The notes beneath the pieces are model-generated. The model made no database searches, was not told the DNA's origin, and saw only the letters and a list, made by a program, of their open reading frames with translations. Source: Desulfuromusa sp. (lineage in GTDB: Bacteria > Desulfobacterota > Desulfuromonadia > Desulfuromonadales > Geopsychrobacteraceae). Taken from it: DNA of 36,073 nucleotides. How positions within the stretch are numbered: position 1 is the first letter of the stretch; each line of letters starts with the position of its first letter. Below are positions 13,954-22,338 of the stretch, one piece after another. Location of the stretch: contig JAQIBX010000055.1 in assembly GCA_027858895.1 (NCBI GenBank), forward strand, positions 1 through 36,073, read 5' to 3'. The position numbers and the translations under genes are program-made.

Positions 13954-15699
13954 TCAGCAACAGCTTACCTGTTCACCACAAACCCCACAACGCGTGCAAC
14001 CTGCCACACAGGGAGATGTCGTTTTTTCCTGTTGGGCTTTTTGATATTCCTGCCAAAGGTATATCCGCTTAACTCCCTGGTCGATAACCTCCCAGGGAAA
14101 CAGTTCTTCAATACCTCTTTCACGAGTAACATAAAAATCGAGGGTTAAACCGGTTTTTTTACATAATTGTTTAAGATTTACCCCGTCAGCAAGTTGGGGA
14201 AGAAGCTGCCCAATGCGACGATCTCCCCGCGACAGAAAGGTCTGGAGAATCGCCGCGCGGATCGACTCATGATTCATCCTGGTATTAGGTATTTGTGAAA
14301 TGGCAGATTGCAATAATCGTAGTTTCTTTTTCAGACTTTTTTCCTGCTCCATTCCCGCCCATTGAAACGGTGTAAACGGTTTAGGAATAAACGGATTCAC
14401 ACTCAAAGTCAGGCTTCCAAGCTGTCCCCGTTTGCGCCCGGCTTCTCGCCAGATAGCAGAAATACTTTCTGTCAGGGTTATAATTGCTTCGATGTCACTC
14501 TGTTGTTCACCGGGAAAACCGATAATAAAATAAAGCTTCAGATTTTTAATGCCGCCGTCGGCCAGCATTTTTACCGATGCTAATATTTGTTCTTCACTAA
14601 TCCCCTTATTGATAAAATCACGCAATCTCTGGCTGCCAGCTTCAGGGGCAATAGCCACCGATTTGTGCCCAGCTTGATATAAAATTTCTATTTCTTCGAC
14701 AGTTAAAGCATCCAGGCGAAGACTCGACATGGAAATCTGACCGTTTCTTTCGAGAATTCCCCGTTGTAACTCCTGAATATTTGAATAATCGGACACGGCT
14801 GCCGCAACCAGCCCAACCCGATCACGCTGACAGAGCCCTTTATCGACTTGTTCTAAAAGATTATCCATATTGCGTTCCCGGGGAGGTAGGTAGACAAACC
14901 CGGCAGCACAAAACCGACAGCCACGGGAACAACCACGTGACACCTCGGTCAAGGCCATATTGCCAAATTCAGTTTCCTCTGCCTGAATAAAACTCCGGCT
15001 GGCAGACAGATCCAGATCGTGCAAAAATTGCCTGCGGACTTGGACAGGAACTCCAGATTCAGAGTTGAGATGAGTTACTTCACCCGTCTCAGCGTAGACA
15101 GGTGTATAAAACTTTGGCACATAGATACCAGGCAGCTGCGCCAGTTTTTGCAGACAACCTTTTCGATCAGTCAATTTATCCAGCAGAACATCAAGCAATC
15201 CGGGCAAAAGCGGTTCTGCCTCACCAATTGCGACTAGGTCAACAATATCGGCTAAAGGTTCGGGGTTGATAAATGCGCAAACCCCGCCAAATAAAACCAA
15301 TGGCCAGAATTGGTCACGTTCGGCTGAAAAAAAAGGGATTCCAGATAAATTGAAGATAACCGGAAGGTTCAGATAATCATTTTCAAAAGATATCGAGAAA
15401 GCGATCAGGTCAAAAGCGGTCAGCGGCTGTTCAGATTCGAGAGAAACCAGCGGAGAGGTGGATCGCTGAGTTTGCGCTAACTCATCTTTATCGGGCAGGA
15501 AAAAGCGCTCACAAAGGCAATCATCGCGCTGATTAAGAAGCTGATAAACGGTTAAGAAGCCAAGATTGCTCATCCCCTGGTGGTAGGTGTTCGGATAAAC
15601 CAAAGCGATCCGATAACGACCCTCATTCCAGGAATGAAAAATGGCTCCCGTTTCTTGCTGGAGTCTCAGTTTGTGATTGTGATACCGGTTTTTAGACAT
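13954..15699 (-). CDS. B12-binding-type radical SAM protein with C-terminal Cys cluster
   Basis: The 581-residue protein has an N-terminal cobalamin-binding-like region (IALVYPNTYHQGMSNLGFLT and, later, LVLFGGVCAFINPEPLADIV with VAIGEAE) followed by a radical SAM barrel. The 4Fe-4S motif C-x3-C-x2-C is in EVSRGCSRGCRFCAAGFVY near residues 250-270, with PPRERNMDNL after it, a pattern of the TIGR03960-like group. A later segment, LKLYFIIGFPGEQQSDIEAI, is typical of B12-radical SAM enzymes. The last 18 residues, CVAGCTRCGVCGEQVSCC, hold six cysteines and could bind an extra cluster. The substrate is unknown. No convincing ribosome binding site precedes the Met at 15699. It lies 85 bases after the acyl-CoA synthetase and 93 bases before the E2-like gene, all on the same strand. 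Confidence 0.88.
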   Translation of the reverse strand: MSKNRYHNHKLRLQQETGAIFHSWNEGRYRIALVYPNTYHQGMSNLGFLTVYQLLNQRDDCLCERFFLPDKDELAQTQRSTSPLVSLESEQPLTAFDLIAFSISFENDYLNLPVIFNLSGIPFFSAERDQFWPLVLFGGVCAFINPEPLADIVDLVAIGEAEPLLPGLLDVLLDKLTDRKGCLQKLAQLPGIYVPKFYTPVYAETGEVTHLNSESGVPVQVRRQFLHDLDLSASRSFIQAEETEFGNMALTEVSRGCSRGCRFCAAGFVYLPPRERNMDNLLEQVDKGLCQRDRVGLVAAAVSDYSNIQELQRGILERNGQISMSSLRLDALTVEEIEILYQAGHKSVAIAPEAGSQRLRDFINKGISEEQILASVKMLADGGIKNLKLYFIIGFPGEQQSDIEAIITLTESISAIWREAGRKRGQLGSLTLSVNPFIPKPFTPFQWAGMEQEKSLKKKLRLLQSAISQIPNTRMNHESIRAAILQTFLSRGDRRIGQLLPQLADGVNLKQLCKKTGLTLDFYVTRERGIEELFPWEVIDQGVKRIYLWQEYQKAQQEKTTSPCVAGCTRCGVCGEQVSCC

Positions 15700-15784
15700 G
15701 CAAGCATTTAAGCACAGTTGGCCACAGGAAAAGAAGAGAATGCGGAGGTTATAAGGGTTTTGGGTAAGAAAAAGTAGTCATCAA

Positions 15785-17689
15785 TTATTTGAGCAGCTTA
15801 GTAATCACTTCCTGGTATTTAGTTTCGATTACGTGACGTTTCTTTTTCAGGGTGTTGGTCAGTTCTTCACCAATCTTAAATTCTTTATCCAAAAAATGGA
15901 TGTTCTGCAGTTTTTCGAACGGTTTGAATCCATGCTTCGGCTGAAGGAAACGGTTAATTTCAGTTTTTACCCGAGTGAGAATCTGTTTATCCAGCAATAA
16001 CTTGTCAGTCGTTGATGATCCATGCTCGAGCTTACCACTGATAAAATGACGCAATTGATCGAAATCAGGAACGATCAGCGCTCCCAATCCCTTTTTATCC
16101 TGCCCAACCAACACCGCATCGCTGATAAAAGGAAATTTAGTGATGACTGACTCAATCCGGCTAGGATCTATATTCTCCCCGCTGGCCAGGACGATGATCT
16201 CCTTAGAACGTCCAGTAATGACCAGTTCGCCACTCAGGGTCAACTTACCCAGATCACCGGTTTTAAAAAAACCGTCTGTAGTAAAAGCATCACTGGTCCC
16301 CTCCTCATTATCATAATAGCCGGGGAAAACCTGTTCACCGCGCAGCTGAATTTCACCAACCTCCCCCGCTGCCAACTGCTGTCCTTCTTCACCGACAATT
16401 CTCAACTCAGTATCTTTAGTTGGAGGTCCCAGGGTACCGAAGATCTCACAACTGACAGAACGACCGGCAATTGCTGGGGCACATTCAGTCATCCCGTAAG
16501 CGTTAACAATACGAATTCCGATCGCATCGATCCACTCATCCAGATAGGGAGGCAAACTACCGCCGCCACTAATTGCCATGCGTAACTGACCACCAAATTT
16601 TTGCTGTACCAACAATAGCTTTTTTTGTGCCAGACGGTTAAATGGAGAGAGTAACAGCAGTGCAATGAAAGCGTTCAGCTTATTTAGGCAGCGTTGCAAA
16701 AGTGACACTTTACTAAAAACCGGCAACTGATCACGCAGTACCCGCCGCTGATATTTGTATCGAGCTGAAATGCTGACCAGCAACTTAAACAGACGCGCCT
16801 TGCGCGGGCTTTCCTTTTCCAGAGTCTGGTTAATTTTATTGTACATCGATTCCCACAGACGTGGCACCGTCGCAACCATTGTCGGTTGATATTTTTCCAA
16901 ATCAGCGGCAAAAGTTTTTACCGATGAATAAACCGTACAGCATCCTTTCGAGAGAGCAATATACTCGGCAGCGCGTTCAAAAATATGCCAACTGGGAAGA
17001 ATTGAAACCCAACGGTCACTCTCCTGCAAATCTATCAATTCAGGCATATTGCGGACATTATACATAATATTACGATGGGTCAGCAGCACCCCTTTAGGCA
17101 CTCCAGTCGTTCCTGAGGTATAGATCAAAGTGAAGATATCATCACCAGTGAGCGCATAACGCTGAGAAATAAATCTTTCGGCTTCCGCCGGGTCGATACT
17201 ACGATCTTTAAGAATGTCGTTGTAGCTGTAAGTATTTGCAAACCAGCGGTGAATTTTTTCTCCCTCGATTATAAAAATCGCCTTAAGGTTCTTCAAACCT
17301 TTCAGCATCTCTTCGTGAGCTTTAAGAAGATGCTCTGTTTCGAGTACCAGAAATTCACACTCGGCATGTTGGATGATAAATTCAAGTTCACGGGTGGGGG
17401 TATCTCTCCCCCGCGGGACACTAATTGCACCAAGAGAAAGGAGGGCAAAATCTGTCACAATCCAGGCATAGCGGTTGTCGGAAAGCAGCATAACCTTGCT
17501 CTCCTTGTGAACTTTATGTGATTTGAAGGCTTTTGCAAGGATCAGCGCATCATCAAACAGTTTCTCATAGCTGACCTTGAATTCGGTATTGCAGGAGCGA
17601 TAAATAAAGGCGGTCTGCTCAGCATACTGCTGGCTGCTATTCAGCAGCATGTCGAACAATGTCCCGTGAAGCAATACTGTGTCTGGCAT
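15785..17689 (-). CDS. long-chain acyl-CoA synthetase (AMP-binding, FadD15-like)
   Basis: This 634-residue adenylate-forming enzyme activates a fatty acid with ATP and CoA. The P-loop-like TLIYTSGTTGVPKG is near residue 190. IRIVNAYGMTECAP near 400 is the A5 motif, FKTGDLGKL is A7, and GRSKEIIVLASGENIDPSRI is the A8 hinge. Length and order match long-chain-fatty-acid-CoA ligases. Positively charged and hydrophobic stretches in the middle (FIALLLLSPFNRLAQKKL) may give peripheral membrane contact, as in this subfamily. The ribosome binding site is weak (AGGG, nine bases off). It follows the ftsZ terminator, so it starts a new unit, possibly with the radical SAM and E2-like genes. The true acyl chain length is not readable from sequence. 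Confidence 0.93.
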   Translation of the reverse strand: MPDTVLLHGTLFDMLLNSSQQYAEQTAFIYRSCNTEFKVSYEKLFDDALILAKAFKSHKVHKESKVMLLSDNRYAWIVTDFALLSLGAISVPRGRDTPTRELEFIIQHAECEFLVLETEHLLKAHEEMLKGLKNLKAIFIIEGEKIHRWFANTYSYNDILKDRSIDPAEAERFISQRYALTGDDIFTLIYTSGTTGVPKGVLLTHRNIMYNVRNMPELIDLQESDRWVSILPSWHIFERAAEYIALSKGCCTVYSSVKTFAADLEKYQPTMVATVPRLWESMYNKINQTLEKESPRKARLFKLLVSISARYKYQRRVLRDQLPVFSKVSLLQRCLNKLNAFIALLLLSPFNRLAQKKLLLVQQKFGGQLRMAISGGGSLPPYLDEWIDAIGIRIVNAYGMTECAPAIAGRSVSCEIFGTLGPPTKDTELRIVGEEGQQLAAGEVGEIQLRGEQVFPGYYDNEEGTSDAFTTDGFFKTGDLGKLTLSGELVITGRSKEIIVLASGENIDPSRIESVITKFPFISDAVLVGQDKKGLGALIVPDFDQLRHFISGKLEHGSSTTDKLLLDKQILTRVKTEINRFLQPKHGFKPFEKLQNIHFLDKEFKIGEELTNTLKKKRHVIETKYQEVITKLLK

Positions 17690-17791
17690 TTAAACAACCC
17701 TATTCAATGGAAAAGTTGCGTGTTCAGCATAATAAGACAGTCAATGTAACATCCTATTGATTTTGTTTCGAGTATTTCCAGAAGAGCTGAC

Positions 17792-17817
17792 AAAAAAAGG
17801 GGCCACAAAGTGGCCCC
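17792..17817 (-). terminator. intrinsic terminator at the end of the dcw cluster
   Basis: An 8-bp stem (GGGGCCAC 17799-17806 / GTGGCCCC 17810-17817) with a three-base loop is followed on the minus strand by seven T (17798-17792). It lies 154 bases past the ftsZ stop. The interval 17818-17970 between them shows only a short GCCGG/CCGGC inverted repeat and no gene. Confidence 0.92.
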
Positions 17818-17970
17818 CGTGACGAGGGAGTCGTCGGGAATTCATAACAAAGTACAGAAAGCTGCACATCTGCCGGGCGGAGAACCGGCCTACATCACAA
17901 AGATAAAAACATGACTGCCCTTTTATAGGGCCATCAATCCAAAATACTGCTGAGAAACTGAAAAGCGGCT

Positions 17971-19161
17971 TCAGTCTACCCGCCGGCGCAGAAAAGTCGG
18001 GATATCAAAATGTTCGTCATCAAAAAACAAATCACGAGCTTGATTCGACAGATCGCGCGTTCTGCGGCTGTTTTGAGATACGGGCTGTTGCTTTCGGATA
18101 AAACTTGGCACATCCAGATCGGCCTTAGCACTCACCTGAGCCAGTGTTTGTACACGTTGATCTACAACATCAGCCATATCATCCTTAGTAGACTTTTCTG
18201 CAAAAGCTTCCCCGAAACCAGTAGCGATTGCGGTAATTTTAATTTTATCGCCAAGACCTTCATCAATCACGAGTCCAACAATAATATTGGCATCTGCATG
18301 GACTTTTTCGTGGATGATTGTTGATGCTTCTTCAAATTCCTCCATAGTCATACTTGACGAACCTGAAATATTCACCAGGACGCCCATTGCACCGGAGATA
18401 TCGACTTCCTCTAACAGGGGACTGCTGATAGCATTATGTGCCGCTTCAGCTGCGCGTCGCTCTCCTTCGGCAATGCCGATCCCCATCATCGCCATGCCGT
18501 GATTACTCATAACAGTCCGCACATCGGCAAAGTCGACATTGATCAACCCTTCAGTTGTAATCAGATCAGAGATCCCCTGAACGGCCTGGCGTAAAACATC
18601 ATCAGCCGGTTTGAATGCATCCAGAATACTCATATGCTTACCGGACAGACCGAGCAAACGATCATTTGGTACAACAACAAGAGAATCGACAATTTCGCGC
18701 AGTTCGGCGATGCCAGCTTCAGCCCGTTGCATCCGCTGACGTCCTTCACGGGTAAACGGCTTAGTGACAACGCCAACAGTCAACGCACCTGCCTCTTTTG
18801 CCGCTGCTGAAATAATTGGTGCGGCCCCGGTTCCGGTTCCACCGCCCATGCCGGCAGCGATAAAGATCATATCGGCACCTTCAAACATTTCAACCAGACG
18901 TTGTTTATCTTCTTCTGCCGCCTGTCGGCCAATTTCTGGATTTGCGCCAGCACCCAACCCCTTGGTCAGATGCCCTCCAAGCTGAACCTTCATAGATGCC
19001 TCACTGCGTCGTAATGCCTGCGCATCGGTGTTAGCAGTGATAAATTCTACCCCTTCAACATTGTTGCGGATCATCGAATTGACAGCGTTTCCTCCTCCAC
19101 CGCCGACGCCGATCACCTTAATCTTTGCAGCTTGATCCAATGCTGCTTCGAACTGGAACAT
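17971..19161 (-). CDS. ftsZ: cell division GTPase FtsZ
   Basis: This 396-residue tubulin homologue polymerises into the Z ring at midcell. The N-terminus AAKIKVIGVGGGGGNAVNSM carries the nucleotide-binding start; the GTPase signature GGGTGTGAAP is near residue 100; the T7 loop NVDFADVRTVM is near 200. The C-terminal conserved peptide DIPTFLRRRVD, which contacts FtsA, ends the protein after a variable linker. There are two good starts: Met at 19161 (AGAGGG just upstream, MFQFEA... as in relatives) and Met at 19182 (GGGAGG upstream). I prefer the first. The 121-base gap to ftsA holds a possible extra promoter and a leader hairpin, so FtsZ may be made beyond the level of the rest of the cluster. 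Confidence 0.98.
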   Translation of the reverse strand: MFQFEAALDQAAKIKVIGVGGGGGNAVNSMIRNNVEGVEFITANTDAQALRRSEASMKVQLGGHLTKGLGAGANPEIGRQAAEEDKQRLVEMFEGADMIFIAAGMGGGTGTGAAPIISAAAKEAGALTVGVVTKPFTREGRQRMQRAEAGIAELREIVDSLVVVPNDRLLGLSGKHMSILDAFKPADDVLRQAVQGISDLITTEGLINVDFADVRTVMSNHGMAMMGIGIAEGERRAAEAAHNAISSPLLEEVDISGAMGVLVNISGSSSMTMEEFEEASTIIHEKVHADANIIVGLVIDEGLGDKIKITAIATGFGEAFAEKSTKDDMADVVDQRVQTLAQVSAKADLDVPSFIRKQQPVSQNSRRTRDLSNQARDLFFDDEHFDIPTFLRRRVD

Positions 19162-19202
19162 GACTCCCTCTTGACTAGGCATAATGCCCTCCCTGATGCT
19201 GC

Positions 19203-19231
19203 GTTTTCGACTTCTCCGCGAACTCGAAAAC
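19203..19231 (-). promoter_or_regulatory. leader hairpin before ftsZ
   Basis: Eight-base inverted arms GTTTTCGA (19203-19210) and TCGAAAAC (19224-19231) enclose 13 bases in the region between a possible ftsZ promoter and its ribosome binding site. It could shape translation or mRNA stability, or be an operator. Confidence 0.45.
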
Positions 19232-19233
19232 TA

Positions 19234-19262
19234 GTTATATTTAAGTGAGCTTAATTTAGCAA
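19234..19262 (-). promoter_or_regulatory. possible sigma-70 promoter of ftsZ
   Basis: On the minus strand TTGCTA (19262-19257) is followed after exactly 17 bases by TATAAC (19239-19234). This is a fair match to both hexamers, located in the ftsA-ftsZ gap, about 75 bases before the ftsZ start. Confidence 0.42.
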
Positions 19263-19303
19263 ACTTTCCGTTAATTGACAAGTAATTATTGTATAATTAT
19301 CAA

Positions 19304-20533
19304 TTAAAAAAACTCACTGACCCACTCTTTCATCCGCTGTGAAACCCGCTCAAATACGTTCTTTTCTCCGATTTTAAACTTCTGAGCCTGGCTGTTCATG
19401 CTTCCATATTTAATCAAGCCAACTCCGGTCGCGTAAATAGGTGAATTCACAACATCGGTCAAACCACCAATATCAAGGGGATTACCACGTCGTACGGGCA
19501 AATTAAAAACCTGCTCTGCCAGTTCTGGCATGCCGGGCAAGATTGCGCTGCCACCAGTAATGACGATTCCCGAAGCAATTAAATCTGCATAACCACTTTT
19601 ACTGACTTCCCGATTAACCAGTGAAAAAATTTCCTCAACCCGTGGCTCAAGAATTTCTGCCAGCAATTGTCGCGATAAAATTCGTGGTTCACGACCGCCA
19701 ACAGACGGAACCTCGATGGTTTCATCTTTACCAACCATGGAAGTCAAACAACACCCGTAAGCTTGTTTGATCTTTTCCGCTTCTCCCATTGGGGTTCGCA
19801 AACCCACAGCAATGTCGTTGGTCAAATGATCGCCGCCGATGGACAGAACCGAGGTATATTTGATCGCACCTTCAGAAAAAATAGCGATATCAGCTGTTCC
19901 TCCGCCGATATCGACCAATGCGACACCCAGCTCTTTTTCATCTAACGACAGTACCGCTTCACTGCTGGCCAATTGCTCGAGGACAATGTCCGCAACATCG
20001 ATCCCAGCCCGATTGCAGCTCTTAATAATATTCTGGGCACTTGCCACTGCTCCGGTGACAATATGAACCTTTGCTTCCAAGCGCACGCCACTCATTCCCA
20101 GTGGCTCACGAATGCCATCCTGATCATCGATAATAAATTCTTGCGGCAAAATGTGCAGAACTTCACGATCCATGGGAATCGCAATCGCCTTGGCGGCATC
20201 AATCACCCGCTGCAGATCTTCACTGGTCACCTCGCGATTTTTAATCGCAATCACTCCCTGCGAATTCAGCCCTTTGATGTGTCCACCGGCTATTCCAGCA
20301 AAAACCGATTTAATTTCACATCCGGCCATCAATTCCGCTTCACGAATCGCCTTTTGAATTGCCGAAACAGTGCTCTCGATGTTGATCACAACACCTTTGC
20401 GCAAGCCCTTCGACTGACTGGTACCAATGCCGACAACATCCAGTCCCTCTTCCGTCATATTGCCGACAATGCAGCAAATTTTTGTGGTGCCGATATCAAG
20501 TCCTACAATTAAATTTTCTGTTCTTTTGCTCAT
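19304..20533 (-). CDS. ftsA: cell division protein FtsA
   Basis: This 409-residue actin-like protein tethers FtsZ to the membrane and recruits later divisome proteins. Phosphate-binding motifs are seen at the N-terminus (VGLDIGTTKICCIVG), in the middle (VDIGGGTADIAIF near residue 205) and toward the end (ASGIVITGGSAILPGMPEL near 330). The C-terminal segment FERVSQRMKEWVSEFF is the amphipathic membrane-targeting helix. GGGGG before the ATG marks the start. It is 15 bases after ftsQ and 121-142 bases before ftsZ, depending on the ftsZ start used. Confidence 0.97.
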   Translation of the reverse strand: MSKRTENLIVGLDIGTTKICCIVGNMTEEGLDVVGIGTSQSKGLRKGVVINIESTVSAIQKAIREAELMAGCEIKSVFAGIAGGHIKGLNSQGVIAIKNREVTSEDLQRVIDAAKAIAIPMDREVLHILPQEFIIDDQDGIREPLGMSGVRLEAKVHIVTGAVASAQNIIKSCNRAGIDVADIVLEQLASSEAVLSLDEKELGVALVDIGGGTADIAIFSEGAIKYTSVLSIGGDHLTNDIAVGLRTPMGEAEKIKQAYGCCLTSMVGKDETIEVPSVGGREPRILSRQLLAEILEPRVEEIFSLVNREVSKSGYADLIASGIVITGGSAILPGMPELAEQVFNLPVRRGNPLDIGGLTDVVNSPIYATGVGLIKYGSMNSQAQKFKIGEKNVFERVSQRMKEWVSEFF

Positions 20534-20548
20534 GACACCCCCTTGGTA

Positions 20549-21397
20549 TCAGCTCTTGGCCATTACTTTCAGCCGTTCAATTCGGACGATCACTTTTTCA
20601 TCAACATTCAGGTCAATATAATCGAGTATCTGCAACTTAGGTTGCAGTTGTGCATAGATCCGTTCCAGTCGATCTAATTTCTTGCTGTAATCGGCGTAAC
20701 CCAGCTTAACCTTGACACCGCCTTCTAACGTAAAGAGCGATAAACCGCCGCCGTCTTCGTGATGAAGTTCCGACACTTGATCTAGACTAAACAGATCGCG
20801 CTTTCTTAAGTCGGACAGTAAACCGACAATCTGCCGTAAACGTTGTGCATATTCTGCGTCGTGCCCCTGTGCCTTGTCGTAGTCAAATCCAGTAATAATC
20901 GGATAGTCAAGGTTGTCTGTTGCATCTAGAACTTTGAAAACTTCCCCGAGAGCATCAAGATAGTAGAGGTAGCCCAGATTGATGATTGCCACTGGCTGCC
21001 GTTCCTTCAAGCTGATCACCACTTGGCGAGGAAAGATTCGCTGGACATGTGCTTGTTGCACCCATGGATTCTCCTCTATTTTACGGCCGATCAGACCAAG
21101 GTCGAGATTAAAAGTATTAATACCGATTTCTATATCCGATAGTGCCACGGCCTGCTGCTCAGCGATCCGGTTGTTCCCCTGCACTGTAACTTGATCAATC
21201 CGAAACAGATCGGAGGCCAACAACAGTTGTGTGACAAAAAAACCGCCCACCAGAAGCATGACTGCACTAAATACCGCAACTCCGACGCGCAAAATCCGGT
21301 GCAGCAGTTTGCGCCAGTTCAAAGGCTTTTTCTGCTGTTTCCGCCGGTTCTGGCGAACCTTTTTAGTCTTTACCAATTTTTTTTTCAGATCACGCAT
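20549..21397 (-). CDS. ftsQ: cell division protein FtsQ (POTRA domain)
   Basis: This 282-residue bitopic inner-membrane protein links early and late divisome parts. It has a very basic cytoplasmic tail (KKKLVKTKKVRQNRRKQQKK), one transmembrane helix (about residues 36-60), then a POTRA domain starting FRIDQVTVQGNNRIAEQQAV, followed by the FtsQ/DivIB region with NPWVQQAHVQRIFPRQVVIS. Length and architecture are normal. It starts 9 bases after ddl and is followed by ftsA, the standard order. Confidence 0.95.
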   Translation of the reverse strand: MRDLKKKLVKTKKVRQNRRKQQKKPLNWRKLLHRILRVGVAVFSAVMLLVGGFFVTQLLLASDLFRIDQVTVQGNNRIAEQQAVALSDIEIGINTFNLDLGLIGRKIEENPWVQQAHVQRIFPRQVVISLKERQPVAIINLGYLYYLDALGEVFKVLDATDNLDYPIITGFDYDKAQGHDAEYAQRLRQIVGLLSDLRKRDLFSLDQVSELHHEDGGGLSLFTLEGGVKVKLGYADYSKKLDRLERIYAQLQPKLQILDYIDLNVDEKVIVRIERLKVMAKS

Positions 21398-21406
21398 ACT
21401 GTTCTC

Positions 21407-22318
21407 TTATTTATCCAGATCGGCATCGAGCAACATAATTTCAACCAATTGCGGGAAATCAATCCCCGCAGCCTGAGCTGCTTTCGGCAGCAAACTGGTT
21501 TCTGTCATCCCCGGAATAGTGTTAATCTCGATACAGAAAAACTCTCCCTCAAGGAACATAAAATCGACCCTTGCGGCACCCCGACAACCGAGAACTCGAC
21601 ACGCTTTAAGTGCCGCCTGCTGAACCTGCTGATAGCTATCTGCATCGATCGGAGCCGGCAGCAGATACTCAGTATCTCCAGAGATATATTTTGCCTGATA
21701 ATCATAAAAACCGCTCTTTGGGACAATCTGGATAATTGGCAAGGCCTTTCCATTCAGCACCGATACGGTTAACTCGGCACCAGCGATAAATTCTTCAACC
21801 AGAACCGTGCCATCCAGAGCGGCAGCCATTGCAATTCCAGAATCTAAATCAGCACGATTCCTGGCAATTGTGATCCCGATGGTTGAACCTTCACGTGAGG
21901 GCTTTACCACCAGGGGCAAATGATTGCAGCGCTGGGACAAATCACTGGCTGAGTCTCCGGGGCGCATAAAATCAAACTCGGGTGTTGGTAACTCATGATA
22001 AATCAGCAACTGTTTGGTCATGACCTTATCAATCGCCATACTGGAGGCCAACACGCCACTGCCGGTATAGGGAATCTGCAACATTTCCAGCAACCCCTGG
22101 ACCCGACCATCTTCGCCAAACCGACCATGCAGGGTGATAAACGCAATTTCAATGTTGGCTTCCTGCAATTGTTGTGGCAGATTTTGCTGAACATCAATAG
22201 CAACCGCATTGTAGCCAAGCTGTTGCAACGCACGCAGAGACGCATATCCAGTTTTCAGTGAGATCTCCCGTTCTGCCGACAAGCCTCCCAGCAAAACACC
22301 AATCTTCTTTGGCAACAT
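21407..22318 (-). CDS. ddl: D-alanine--D-alanine ligase
   Basis: This 303-residue ATP-grasp ligase makes the D-Ala-D-Ala that MurF adds to the precursor. Motifs include IGVLLGGLSAEREISLKTG at the N-terminus (with the substrate-binding Glu), PLVVKPSREGSTIGI in the ATP-grasp core, and FFCIEINTIPGMTETSLLPK with the metal-binding EIN. The start at 22318 (MLPKKIG) was chosen because upstream in-frame codons would overlap the murC end and do not resemble the family. It follows murC by 20 bases. In most relatives murB lies at this junction; here it does not. Confidence 0.96.
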   Translation of the reverse strand: MLPKKIGVLLGGLSAEREISLKTGYASLRALQQLGYNAVAIDVQQNLPQQLQEANIEIAFITLHGRFGEDGRVQGLLEMLQIPYTGSGVLASSMAIDKVMTKQLLIYHELPTPEFDFMRPGDSASDLSQRCNHLPLVVKPSREGSTIGITIARNRADLDSGIAMAAALDGTVLVEEFIAGAELTVSVLNGKALPIIQIVPKSGFYDYQAKYISGDTEYLLPAPIDADSYQQVQQAALKACRVLGCRGAARVDFMFLEGEFFCIEINTIPGMTETSLLPKAAQAAGIDFPQLVEIMLLDADLDK

Positions 22319-22338
22319 CTCTTCTCGCGTATAACAAC

